From contig JAAYNU010000255.1 in NCBI GenBank assembly GCA_012520695.1, positions 1-18,350 of the forward strand: a stretch of 18,350 nucleotides of DNA, given 5' to 3'. A program made the position numbers and the translations under genes. Positions 7,340 through 14,233 of this stretch are shown here, one piece after another (the stretch's first letter is position 1; every line of letters starts with the position of its first letter). Below the pieces are notes generated by a model, which made no database searches, had not been told where the DNA came from, and saw only the letters and a program-made list of their open reading frames with translations. The stretch is from Erysipelothrix sp. GTDB lineage: Bacteria > Bacillota_I > Bacilli_A > Erysipelotrichales > Erysipelotrichaceae.

Positions 7340-9074
7340 ATATTTCTATCGTTATTTGAAGGATTATAAACTCCAACTTTTCGTGGTTCTTGCTGGTTGT
7401 TTCATCAGTATGTTTGTAGTTGTTAAGATGCCTGAGTATATTGCAGATGCAATTAACTATCTTGCTCTATATATCGCGGGTAGTGCTGACAAAGGTTTAT
7501 TCAATCAAGCGGTAATGATTATTGCGATCTTTGGTTTGATATCCTATATCTTTGGTGCGATTCAAAACTTACTTATGTCTAAAGTATCGGGTGATGTTAC
7601 GGAATCCATGAGAACGGATCTGTTCAAGAAAATTGAAGGATTGCCAATCCGTTTCTTTGATCAATCCAATGATGGTGATATTCTTGCGCGATTTACATCG
7701 GACCTAGATAACATCTCGAATACATTGAATCAATCCATTCATCAAATTATGACGAACATTGTCATGCTTGGTATTACGTTCTTCATGATGTTTCAATATG
7801 ACGTTGAATTGTCACTTGTTGCACTATCAACATCTCCAATCGTAATTCTTGTAGCTTACTACATTATTAAGCAATCTCAAAAGTATGTAACGAAACAACA
7901 AAAACGTTTGGGTGCATTGAACGGATTTGGGGATGAACATTTCTCAGGTCAAAAACTAATCATTTCAACTGGAATCCAAGATTTAGTAAAAGATGAATTT
8001 AAGGTTTATAATGATGAACTCTATGAAGCAACGTTCAAAGGTCAATTGTATTCAAACCTTTTAGCACCTGTTCTTCAAGGACTACAAATGTTGACTACTG
8101 GAATTGTGATCTTCTATGGTGTTTGGATGACAAGCACGGGGCGTCTTCCTTTAGCGCAAGCTGCGGGAACTCTATTCCTTTATACTCAATATGTTCGTAT
8201 GATTTACCAACCACTGTCGCAAATCGCTGCTCAATATACCCAAATGCAATTGGCGTTCACAGGAGCGAGTCGTATTCTTGAAGTTCTGAATGAAGAAGAT
8301 GAACTTGATCGCACTACGGTAGTGGATATCGATGGTATTGCGGGTGATGTTGTCTTAGACAACGTGAGCTTCGCATACGATGAGGGACATAACGTTCTTA
8401 AGAACATTGATATCACGGTTGAAAAGGGTGCCATGGTTGCGCTTGTAGGACATACAGGTTCTGGTAAGACAACAGTCATGAACTTGTTGAATCGTTTCTA
8501 TGATGTTCATGATGGTATGATTCGATTTGATGGTCGTGACATTAGAGATATATCTCTGAAGTCACTTCGTAAGAATGTTGGTATTGTACTTCAAGATTCA
8601 ATTCTATTCACGGGTACTATTAGAGACAACATCGCATACGGTCGACGTGATGCAAATCAAGAAGAAGTGGAAGATGCTGCGAAGCGCGCTCATATTCATG
8701 ACTTCGTTATGTCGCTTGAAGATGGTTATGATACTGAGGTAAGTGAAGGCAATGCGAAAATGAGTGTTGGTCAGAAACAGTTGATCAGTATTGCTCGTAC
8801 AATGCTCGTGAATCCAGATCTTCTGATTCTTGATGAAGCGACAAGTAATGTCGATACAGTTACTGAACACCAGATTCAAGGTGCAATGGATGAAATTACG
8901 AAGGGTCGCACAAGTTTCGTGATTGCTCACAGACTTAAGACTATTCTGGAAGCTGATAAGATCATCGTTCTTCAACAAGGTGAAATTCTTGAAGAGGGTA
9001 CGCATCAAGAGTTATTGAATGCGAAGGGTCATTATGCAATGTTGTATGAGAATCAATTTGTATTTGAATCGTAA
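7326..9074 (+). CDS. ABC exporter half-transporter, catalytic-site subunit
   Basis: I place the start at ATG 7326 (MNSIKYFYRYLKDYK), overlapping the previous gene by 14 bases, with AAGGCGG about 8 bases upstream. A longer TTG-initiated reading from 7293 adds an unlikely MKRKRERRN stretch. The 582-residue protein has a six-helix membrane domain (about 1-320) and an ATPase domain. The ATPase motifs are Walker A GHTGSGKTT (about 375), Q-loop LQDSILFTGTI, Walker B LLILDEATSNVD with the catalytic Glu, and H-loop IAHRLKT. Its signature is degenerate (MSVGQKQL in place of LSGGQ). This is the mirror image of its neighbour. The active site forms from this subunit's Walker A/B and H-loop plus the partner's intact signature. 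It is the last gene of the operon, ending 8 bases before a strong terminator. Confidence 0.93.
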   Translation: MNSIKYFYRYLKDYKLQLFVVLAGCFISMFVVVKMPEYIADAINYLALYIAGSADKGLFNQAVMIIAIFGLISYIFGAIQNLLMSKVSGDVTESMRTDLFKKIEGLPIRFFDQSNDGDILARFTSDLDNISNTLNQSIHQIMTNIVMLGITFFMMFQYDVELSLVALSTSPIVILVAYYIIKQSQKYVTKQQKRLGALNGFGDEHFSGQKLIISTGIQDLVKDEFKVYNDELYEATFKGQLYSNLLAPVLQGLQMLTTGIVIFYGVWMTSTGRLPLAQAAGTLFLYTQYVRMIYQPLSQIAAQYTQMQLAFTGASRILEVLNEEDELDRTTVVDIDGIAGDVVLDNVSFAYDEGHNVLKNIDITVEKGAMVALVGHTGSGKTTVMNLLNRFYDVHDGMIRFDGRDIRDISLKSLRKNVGIVLQDSILFTGTIRDNIAYGRRDANQEEVEDAAKRAHIHDFVMSLEDGYDTEVSEGNAKMSVGQKQLISIARTMLVNPDLLILDEATSNVDTVTEHQIQGAMDEITKGRTSFVIAHRLKTILEADKIIVLQQGEILEEGTHQELLNAKGHYAMLYENQFVFES

Positions 9075-9082
9075 TCAAAGTT

Positions 9083-9130
9083 AAATAAAACGGTATTCTT
9101 GAGTTCTTACTCAGGAATACCGTTTTATTT
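9083..9130. terminator. Bidirectional Rho-independent terminator
   Basis: Two 21-base arms (9083-9103 and 9110-9130) pair throughout except for one G-U position around a 6-base loop. The outer part is AAATAAAACGG on one side and CCGTTTTATTT on the other, so each strand ends in a T-rich tract. It separates the convergent ABC exporter and DUF3137 genes and should stop transcription both ways. The right arm includes the stop codon of the minus-strand gene. Confidence 0.9.
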
Positions 9131-9994
9131 GAATAATGTGTTCTTTAGGTCGAGGTCATCAATGATGGTGGAGATGATATTGATGTCTCTTTTGACTGAG
9201 TAGAGATAGCTACGATTACTTGTCTCACTTACTTTGGGTTCAAAGGAGTCTGTGTTATTGAAGATTGAAATATAGAGTCTGGAGTTATAGATAACGAGTG
9301 TGAATTCACCATCTACCTTATTTCTTAATTCTTTAATCTTATTCATAAAGTGTGGTGTGAAGATATAGAACGCTTCATGGTCGTTATTTGAAAAGCAGTG
9401 GAATTGATCGTTAAATTCTTGGTCATCGAATGTGATGTATCTGGATGATTCAGTTTTTCGTCCTTTTCCCATTCCAAGAAACTGTTTCGTTCTAATTCTA
9501 ATGTAGGACTTCGAATTTTTGAAGAAGTCGAACTCATAGATTTGCCCTCTAAAATTGGTGATTGTCACAGTTGATTTCCCTGTGGAGACTGTAGTAGTTG
9601 AAGTAACGTCAGCTCGTTTAAAATCAATACCGTGGAAAGTGCCTTCCAGTATGTCATTACTGCTGGTTGCAGTTCCGACTGTGATGATGTCGAGATCTCT
9701 GAGGGTTTTTGTATTATACTCTCCTTCTGGTTTGAATACATGTCTATCAAACACTTTAGAGAATACATCTTCTGAAATTATTTTCTTAACACCATTGGCA
9801 TAATGCTTCCTTGATTTATATATTTGAACTGAAAGGTATATGAGATAACCGATTGCGATGACTTTCAGAAATGAAAGAAATCCAAGGGGGATTAAGAAGG
9901 CAATCACGATGAGCGCAATCGTAATAAGATTCTTTTTCTCTTGAGATGCAGTATGAAGGCGGAGTGCTTCAATTTTTTGTTCAGTTTCTGTCAT
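9125..9994 (-). CDS. DUF3137 family membrane protein (paralogue B)
   Basis: The 289-residue product has a short hydrophilic N-terminus and two closely spaced membrane segments (about 23-60, LITIALIVIAFLIPLGFLS and the next). A long soluble domain then contains SNDILEGTFHGIDFKRADV, TITNFRGQIYEFDFFKN, and a C-terminal NDHEAFYIFTPHFM region. These are hallmarks of the DUF3137 family, which is often encoded beside LemA and has no established biochemical function. It resembles the protein at 10537-11424 along its whole length (about half of positions by eye), and both end in DLKNTLFK. The ATG overlaps the lemA stop (TAATG) and no good RBS is visible, so translation is probably coupled to lemA. It is the last gene of its operon. 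Confidence 0.82.
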   Translation of the reverse strand: MTETEQKIEALRLHTASQEKKNLITIALIVIAFLIPLGFLSFLKVIAIGYLIYLSVQIYKSRKHYANGVKKIISEDVFSKVFDRHVFKPEGEYNTKTLRDLDIITVGTATSSNDILEGTFHGIDFKRADVTSTTTVSTGKSTVTITNFRGQIYEFDFFKNSKSYIRIRTKQFLGMGKGRKTESSRYITFDDQEFNDQFHCFSNNDHEAFYIFTPHFMNKIKELRNKVDGEFTLVIYNSRLYISIFNNTDSFEPKVSETSNRSYLYSVKRDINIISTIIDDLDLKNTLFK

Positions 9995-10521
9995 TATAAG
10001 GTTATTTGAACGTTATCTCGTTCTTCCTTATTGGCTTCGAAGTATGGTTTTGTCTTTGCTTCTTTGATGGTGGGGATTAGGTTTCGTGGGGACATTTGGA
10101 TGTAGGTATTGTAGTCCGCGACGTTGCGGTTGTGGAGGCGTCGTGCTGCTTGGAGGTGTTCCTCGACATCGTTCAGTGATTTTTGTAGGTGGAGGAAGTT
10201 TGTATCTGCTTTGATTTCTGGGTAACTTTCCACCAACATGATGATTTGATTCATGGATTTATCGAGGGTCTCGTTGTATTCTTCGAGGTTGTCTTTATTC
10301 ATGGTGCGTAAATTAGTGACAAGTTCGAGTGTATCTTTTTCGTGCTTTGCGTATCCTTTAACTGTTTCGACGAGATTGGTAATCAGGTTGTATCGTTTTG
10401 AAAGTGCGACGTCGATTCCTGAGTAGGATTCGTCTGTTTTAATGTATCGGCTCTTAAAGCCATTAAATGAAATGATAATATAGATAATAATGAATACTGG
10501 AATTAATAGTAAATAGTACAT
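9994..10521 (-). CDS. lemA: LemA family protein
   Basis: The 175-residue product has one N-terminal membrane anchor (YYLLLIPVFIIIYIIISFN). A helical domain with the LemA core follows: ALSKRYNLITNLVETVKGYAKHEKDTLELV and, later, HLQAARRLHNRNVADYNTYI ahead of a proline-bearing SPRNLIP. Length and order match LemA. Family members are small inner-membrane proteins with an N-out anchor and a four-helix domain; their job is not well defined. AAGGAGA lies 6 bases before the ATG. The gene sits between two DUF3137 paralogues, with 15 bases on one side and a TAATG overlap on the other, which supports a membrane complex. The context is inference, the family call is secure. Confidence 0.92.
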   Translation of the reverse strand: MYYLLLIPVFIIIYIIISFNGFKSRYIKTDESYSGIDVALSKRYNLITNLVETVKGYAKHEKDTLELVTNLRTMNKDNLEEYNETLDKSMNQIIMLVESYPEIKADTNFLHLQKSLNDVEEHLQAARRLHNRNVADYNTYIQMSPRNLIPTIKEAKTKPYFEANKEERDNVQITL

Positions 10522-10536
10522 ATGTGTTCTCCTTGT

Positions 10537-11424
10537 TTATTTGAATAGGGTGTTTTTTAAGTCGAGTTCTTCAACGATTGTATGAATAATATTAATATCT
10601 TGTTTGACACTGGCGATGAATATTTCATCCATCGGTTTTCTTATTTTTGGTTCGAATGAATCTCGATTGGAGTACACGCTGAGGTAGAGTGTGGAATTAT
10701 GGATGATGAGATTCATGGGGTATTGTATTTGTTTATGAAAGTCCATAAGTCGTCTCATGAATTGAGGTGTGAATACATAGAATGCTTCATGGTCACTGTT
10801 GGAATGGATTTTGAATGTGGAGTTGAACTCACTATCCTCAAAAGTAATCTTCTTAGCGCTTAGTTTTCGTCGTACACCGCCCATGCCGGATCGATTGTCC
10901 GATATTTTCACGTATGAATTTGTATTCTTAAAGAAATCGAAAGCAAATACTTGTCCTCTGAAGTTTGTGACTGTAGTGCTGTTTCCTTTACTGTCTGTGG
11001 TGGTCGTTGTGGTTGTGACATCTGCACGTATGAAGTTGATGCCTTGGAGTGTTCCAGTGATAAGATCGTTTGAAGTAAAACTATCTCCTAAAGGATGGAG
11101 TGAGAGTTCTCTCGATAGATGAGAATCGAATTGGCCATTTGGATCAAATGTATAGTTCTCAAATTCTGGTTTGAACAAATAGTCTGATAAAGCATACTTT
11201 GCTTTGGATTTATATTCTTTCTCGGGTCCTCTTAAAGCGAATGCCGCAATAACTGTGACAATGAACATCGGGATAATGAATCCTAACGTGCCGAGTCCTG
11301 TAGGGATAGCACTTAACATCAGTAGGACATCTATTACAAACAAGCTGATGAGTATCGTGGAATTTCGTTTTGCTTTGAGGCGAATGGGTTCAAGGTCCTT
11401 ATTAATTTTGTCGATTTGATTCAT
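10537..11424 (-). CDS. DUF3137 family membrane protein (paralogue A)
   Basis: The 295-residue product has the same layout as the protein at 9125-9994. It has a charged N-terminus, two membrane segments (about 21-64), then a soluble DUF3137 domain with SNDLITGTLQGINFIRADV, TTVTNFRGQVFAFDFFKN, DHEAFYVFTPQFM and a final DLKNTLFK. A Thr-rich stretch of seven consecutive Thr follows ADV, where paralogue B has STTTVST. The RBS is AAGGAGA, 7 bases upstream. The 14 bases spanning its own RBS (11428-11441) are identical to those spanning the lemA RBS (10524-10537). The gene lies 15 bases after the LOR gene and 15 bases before lemA in one transcript. Function is unknown; association with LemA at the membrane is inferred from context. 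Confidence 0.82.
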   Translation of the reverse strand: MNQIDKINKDLEPIRLKAKRNSTILISLFVIDVLLMLSAIPTGLGTLGFIIPMFIVTVIAAFALRGPEKEYKSKAKYALSDYLFKPEFENYTFDPNGQFDSHLSRELSLHPLGDSFTSNDLITGTLQGINFIRADVTTTTTTTDSKGNSTTVTNFRGQVFAFDFFKNTNSYVKISDNRSGMGGVRRKLSAKKITFEDSEFNSTFKIHSNSDHEAFYVFTPQFMRRLMDFHKQIQYPMNLIIHNSTLYLSVYSNRDSFEPKIRKPMDEIFIASVKQDINIIHTIVEELDLKNTLFK

Positions 11425-11439
11425 GTAGTGTTCTCCTTG

Positions 11440-11937
11440 TTAACTTGATGAAGATGATGATGCAGCACCTGCGCTACTTTTCGCAAGAACAGCATCGACC
11501 GCAATCACAATACAAAGGCATAGGAGTGCATCCTTGTCGTCTTCAATATCTAATTCGTAACTATCTCCCCAAGTAAACCAATGTTTCGAGAGTAACATGA
11601 TTGGGCGTTGTCCCTGAATAACTTGGTAGTTATGGGACATGAAGTCTCCTTGTAATAGCCAGCTGGTTCCTGTTAATTCAAATTTTCGTTTAAAGAATGT
11701 GAAGTGTTCTTTTAGTGTGAGGCTATCGGTTGGTGTCTTAATACTGTAATGGGACATCAGTCTAAAGAGTTGTGATTCGACGGTTGCGATCTCGTTTTGA
11801 TTGGTATCGTAGATCTCAAATTTCTTTGGAATTCTGAAGAAACTTCCTCGGACGTAATAAACAATTTCATTAAATTCATTTCTTACTTCGAATGATTCAC
11901 CAATTGAAAATACTTTTTGTTTTATATATAGTTTCAT
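11440..11937 (-). CDS. LOR/YxjI-like (LURP-one-related) protein with poly-Ser tail
   Basis: I place the start at ATG 11937, with an AGGAGG RBS (11945-11950) 7 bases upstream. An upstream in-frame ATG at 11970 would place the RBS inside the gene and precede the likely -10 box. The 165-residue product begins MKLYIKQKVFSIGESFEVRN and follows the LOR/tubby-like beta-barrel pattern: IYYVRGSFFRIPKKFEIYD-like strands, FKRKFELTG, WLLQGDFMSHNY, LLSKHWFTWGDSYELDI, then a hydrophobic helix CLCIVIAVDAVLA. The barrel resembles phospholipid scramblase and tubby folds; bacterial function is unknown. The tail after the helix is KSSAGAASSSSSS, encoded by a trinucleotide run (11447-11462). It leads the LOR-DUF3137-LemA-DUF3137 operon. 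Confidence 0.82.
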   Translation of the reverse strand: MKLYIKQKVFSIGESFEVRNEFNEIVYYVRGSFFRIPKKFEIYDTNQNEIATVESQLFRLMSHYSIKTPTDSLTLKEHFTFFKRKFELTGTSWLLQGDFMSHNYQVIQGQRPIMLLSKHWFTWGDSYELDIEDDKDALLCLCIVIAVDAVLAKSSAGAASSSSSS

Positions 11938-11958
11938 AGCGTTGCCTCCTGTGTATTT

Positions 11959-11964
11959 ATTATA
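11959..11964 (-). promoter_or_regulatory. -10 box of the LOR/DUF3137/lemA operon
   Basis: On the reverse strand a perfect TATAAT lies 9 bases before the AGGAGG of the LOR gene, so the predicted transcript starts only a few bases before the RBS. No convincing -35 was seen at 16-18 bases (GAGCAA at 17). The very short 5' UTR matches the style of the GNAT and yigZ promoters in this window. Confidence 0.45.
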
Positions 11965-12028
11965 GGTCATTTTTGTCCTATTTGCTCGTGATTATGGGAT
12001 ATATTATTGTGATCAATAATTGAATCGT

Positions 12029-12040
12029 TGTTTCGAAACA
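12029..12040. repeat. 12-bp perfect palindrome
   Basis: TGTTTCGAAACA is a perfect dyad, lying about 65 bases upstream of the LOR operon -10 box. Its size fits a dimeric regulator's operator, but no regulator is identified. Confidence 0.4.
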
Positions 12041-12069
12041 GCAGTATAGAATCTTTGTCTGTGAAAGTC

Positions 12070-12085
12070 GTTCTTAATTAAGAAC
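12070..12085. repeat. 16-bp perfect palindrome
   Basis: GTTCTTAATTAAGAAC is a perfect 16-base dyad in the divergent spacer, 30 bases from the other palindrome. It has no T-run after it and no loop, so it is more like an operator than a terminator. Confidence 0.45.
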
Positions 12086-12393
12086 CCTTAACCTGTGATT
12101 CATAATTATTGTGTCTGGAAATCGAAGAATATATTGGTGGAATTAATAGGTAAAGTTAGTCTATATTGGCGGTCTCTCTTGAGTGAAACGTTCCTTATTA
12201 GTTTTAAATGGTTGAGCTGTCGTATACTATTAAATGGAGAGGTATTGATTTAATCTATAATGATATATGAATGTAAGAATAGTCACGATTTGTGTGGGTA
12301 TTATAGAATTTAGCTATGGACGATGAGTAAAGGCTTTCTTGATGATACTTAAAAATGTGTATGGTCTCAACTACCTTGTTTGTAAATAAACCG

Positions 12394-12413
12394 TGTTTAA
12401 GTGCGTTTAAACA
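12394..12413. repeat. Inverted repeat beside the pseudogene promoter
   Basis: TGTTTAA and TTAAACA form 7-base arms around a 6-base spacer, and end 4 bases before the TTGAAT -35 element. The position suits an operator for the lipoprotein gene. It could also be a chance AT-rich repeat. Confidence 0.3.
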
Positions 12414-12417
12414 TGAT

Positions 12418-12445
12418 TTGAATAAATGATTTTCTCCTATATAAT
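12418..12445 (+). promoter_or_regulatory. Promoter of the lipoprotein pseudogene
   Basis: TTGAAT (12418-12423), a 16-base spacer and TATAAT (12440-12445) form a good sigma-A-type promoter. Transcription would begin near 12452, just before the AAAGGGAG RBS (about 12458-12464) and the ATG at 12472. This rules out the upstream in-frame ATG at 12426, which lies before the -10. Confidence 0.6.
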
Positions 12446-12471
12446 TGATTTATATTTAAAGGGAGAAGAAA

Positions 12472-13267
12472 ATGAACAAATTATAACACTAGTTTTACTC
12501 GCATTAATTATTGCGGGATGTTCATCAAAGGGTGCATCATATGAATTTGATGAAGCAGCAATTCTATCGAAAGAGGAGACGAAGGAAGCGCTAGTGGATG
12601 CATTAAACAATAAGGGTAAATCAATCGAATATACTGGTAGAGTTTCAATGGACCTATATGAAGATGAAAATTATACTTATTATGAAGTACTGCAAAACAT
12701 TGAGAAGTTCAGTGATGAACTTGTCATAAGAGTACCTCGTGAAATGAGTAAAAATGTAAGTATGAGTGATTTCTTATATGGAACAGGTGTGATCATCGGT
12801 GCACTTGAAGAAACTAAGGTTCTGGGTCCTAAAGGATCAACTGCTCTAGTTGAAATAAACGATGTTGAGTCGGGTGATTATATTGATACAATCGGACGAG
12901 CAATCAAAACAATTGAAATTAATAAATCACAAGCACAAAATGGTCACTCAGTTACTATTGATAAAGTTGAAGTATCTGAACATGACACTCGTTTGTTCCT
13001 AACTGTTAAAAATGATAATGAAAATAAAATTCATATGTCATCTTACCGAGCAACAATCGTTGCTGGTGGTAAGAACTATGCAGAGTCCTCAAACTATCGT
13101 GCTGAGTAGCCTGAAATTGCTTCTGAGTTGAACCCTAAAACTTCAACAGAAGGAATTATTTCATTCGTACCAATCGATTTTGATACAATGCAATCATTCA
13201 GGATGCACCTTATAGTGATGACTGGAATGTAGACTTCGAAGATTACGTATTTGAAATCGAACTTTAA
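12472..13267 (+). pseudogene. Lipoprotein pseudogene with three lesions
   Basis: The native start is ATG 12472, set by the AAAGGGAG RBS and the promoter. It reads MNKL and then TAA, because one base is missing near 12480-12484. The next frame continues ITLVLLALIIAGCSSKG, a signal peptide and lipobox (IAGC). The open frame then runs to a TAG at 13107-13109. Beyond that stop the same frame still encodes protein-like sequence (PEIASELNPKTSTEGIISF). A second one-base loss near 13199 shifts to a frame ending YSDDWNVDFEDYVFEIEL at TAA 13265-13267. Restoring both bases gives 266 codons, an exact frame. The intact product would be a surface-anchored lipoprotein of about 265 residues. Its C-terminal half (VTIDKVEVSEHDTRLFLTVKN onward) resembles a DUF4352-type immunoglobulin-like domain. 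Function is unknown. Three independent lesions argue for true decay rather than sequencing error. Confidence 0.8.
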
Positions 13268-13278
13268 TTAGCTTTTCC

Positions 13279-13316
13279 AAAGGTCGTTGTTTCCATTAGG
13301 GAACAGCGACCTTTTT
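13279..13316 (+). terminator. Rho-independent terminator after the pseudogene
   Basis: Sixteen-base arms (13279-13294 and 13299-13314) pair with a few G-U positions around an ATTA loop, with TTTTT at the end. It lies 12 bases after the last stop of the lipoprotein pseudogene and isolates it from the pyr operon. Confidence 0.85.
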
Positions 13317-13468
13317 CTTATTTAAATCTTTATTGATGAGAAACATAATAATATAAGTATGGTGAAATCTTACGAGTGCTATTAGATTACTCTATATAAG
13401 ATTGTTTACCCCAAAAATTGATGAATCGGTAATTGGCATTGATTTCCATTTTTGAACCAATAATCGCG

Positions 13469-13497
13469 TTGACATCACCTTTTATTAAGCGTATACT
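13469..13497 (+). promoter_or_regulatory. pyr operon promoter
   Basis: TTGACA (13469-13474) and TATACT (13492-13497) are separated by exactly 17 bases, a near-perfect sigma-A promoter. Transcription should begin near 13504, giving a leader of about 108 bases before pyrR. The 150 bases upstream of it (13317-13468) hold no gene that I can support. Confidence 0.85.
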
Positions 13498-13514
13498 TGA
13501 ATTAATAAGAAGTT

Positions 13515-13545
13515 CCTTTAACATGTTCCTGTGAGATCATTAAGG
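13515..13545 (+). promoter_or_regulatory. PyrR-binding RNA hairpin 1 (pyrR leader)
   Basis: The RNA folds as CCUU...AAGG and AUG...CAU stems with a UC/GA top and a CUGUGA hexaloop (13529-13534). This matches the CNGNGA loop of PyrR-binding anti-antiterminator hairpins. Its 3' AAGG (13542-13545) could instead pair with CCUU in the terminator's left arm, which would give an antiterminator. UMP-bound PyrR should stabilise the hairpin and favour termination. Confidence 0.8.
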
Positions 13546-13560
13546 TGTCTGCTTTTCAGT

Positions 13561-14118
<558 letters not shown>

Positions 14119-14128
14119 TTAGTAGTGA

Positions 14129-14166
14129 TTTCACTTTAATTGGATCCGGAGAGACCAAAAGCGAAA
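14129..14166 (+). promoter_or_regulatory. PyrR-binding RNA hairpin 2 (pyrR-pyrB spacer)
   Basis: The fold has a UUUC/GAAA base, CUU/AAG, a purine-containing internal bulge, UUGG/CCAA, a bulged A, UC/GA and a CGGAGA hexaloop (14147-14152). The loop matches CNGNGA exactly. The segment GACCAA (14153-14158) can pair with UUGGUC (14190-14195) in the terminator arm. The PyrR hairpin and antiterminator are therefore mutually exclusive. Confidence 0.85.
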
Positions 14167-14185
14167 CCACCTTTTAAAGGTAGTT

Positions 14186-14216
14186 ACACTTGGTCGCCTA
14201 GGCCAGGTGTTTTTTT
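14186..14216 (+). terminator. pyr attenuator terminator 2
   Basis: ACACTTGG (14186-14193) pairs with CCAGGTGT (14203-14210) with one G-U, followed by a run of seven T. It stands just before the pyrB RBS and is the terminator half of the second attenuator. Confidence 0.85.
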
Positions 14217-14233
14217 ATGAGGAGAGAGAATGT

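Larger units (their letters stand above)
11971..12416. other. AT-rich divergent spacer, no convincing gene
   Basis: About 450 bases separate the minus-strand LOR operon promoter from the plus-strand lipoprotein pseudogene promoter. I see no ORF with an RBS and no RNA gene. What it does hold is two perfect short palindromes (12029-12040 and 12070-12085) and an inverted repeat TGTTTAA...TTAAACA (12394-12413) next to the pseudogene promoter. The rest may be decayed sequence. Confidence 0.5.

Noticed and set aside
8604..9008. 134-codon minus-strand ORF inside the second ABC subunit
   Set aside because: It is antisense to the conserved ATPase domain, whose motifs are all intact, and has no RBS or family resemblance, so it is a codon-bias shadow.
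12361..12429. 22-codon plus-strand ORF in the divergent spacer
   Set aside because: It has no RBS, overlaps the inverted repeat and -35 of the next promoter, and the product looks random.
12472..12486. Programmed frameshift at the start of the lipoprotein gene
   Set aside because: There is no X-XXY-YYZ heptamer in phase, and two further lesions downstream make simple decay more likely.
13317..13468. Transposon remnant between the pseudogene and the pyr promoter
   Set aside because: I found no inverted-repeat ends, target duplication or transposase-like coding, so it is just AT-rich spacer.
13387..13524. 45-codon minus-strand ORF across the pyr promoter and leader
   Set aside because: It has no well-spaced RBS, lies opposite a near-perfect promoter and a PyrR hairpin, and its product is not recognisable. 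A frame of this length is expected by chance in AT-rich DNA.
14166..14186. Separate terminator formed by the AACCACCTTT/AAAGGTAGTT hairpin in the pyrR-pyrB spacer
   Set aside because: The hairpin has a mismatch and no T-run follows. It is better read as a linker within the second attenuator.
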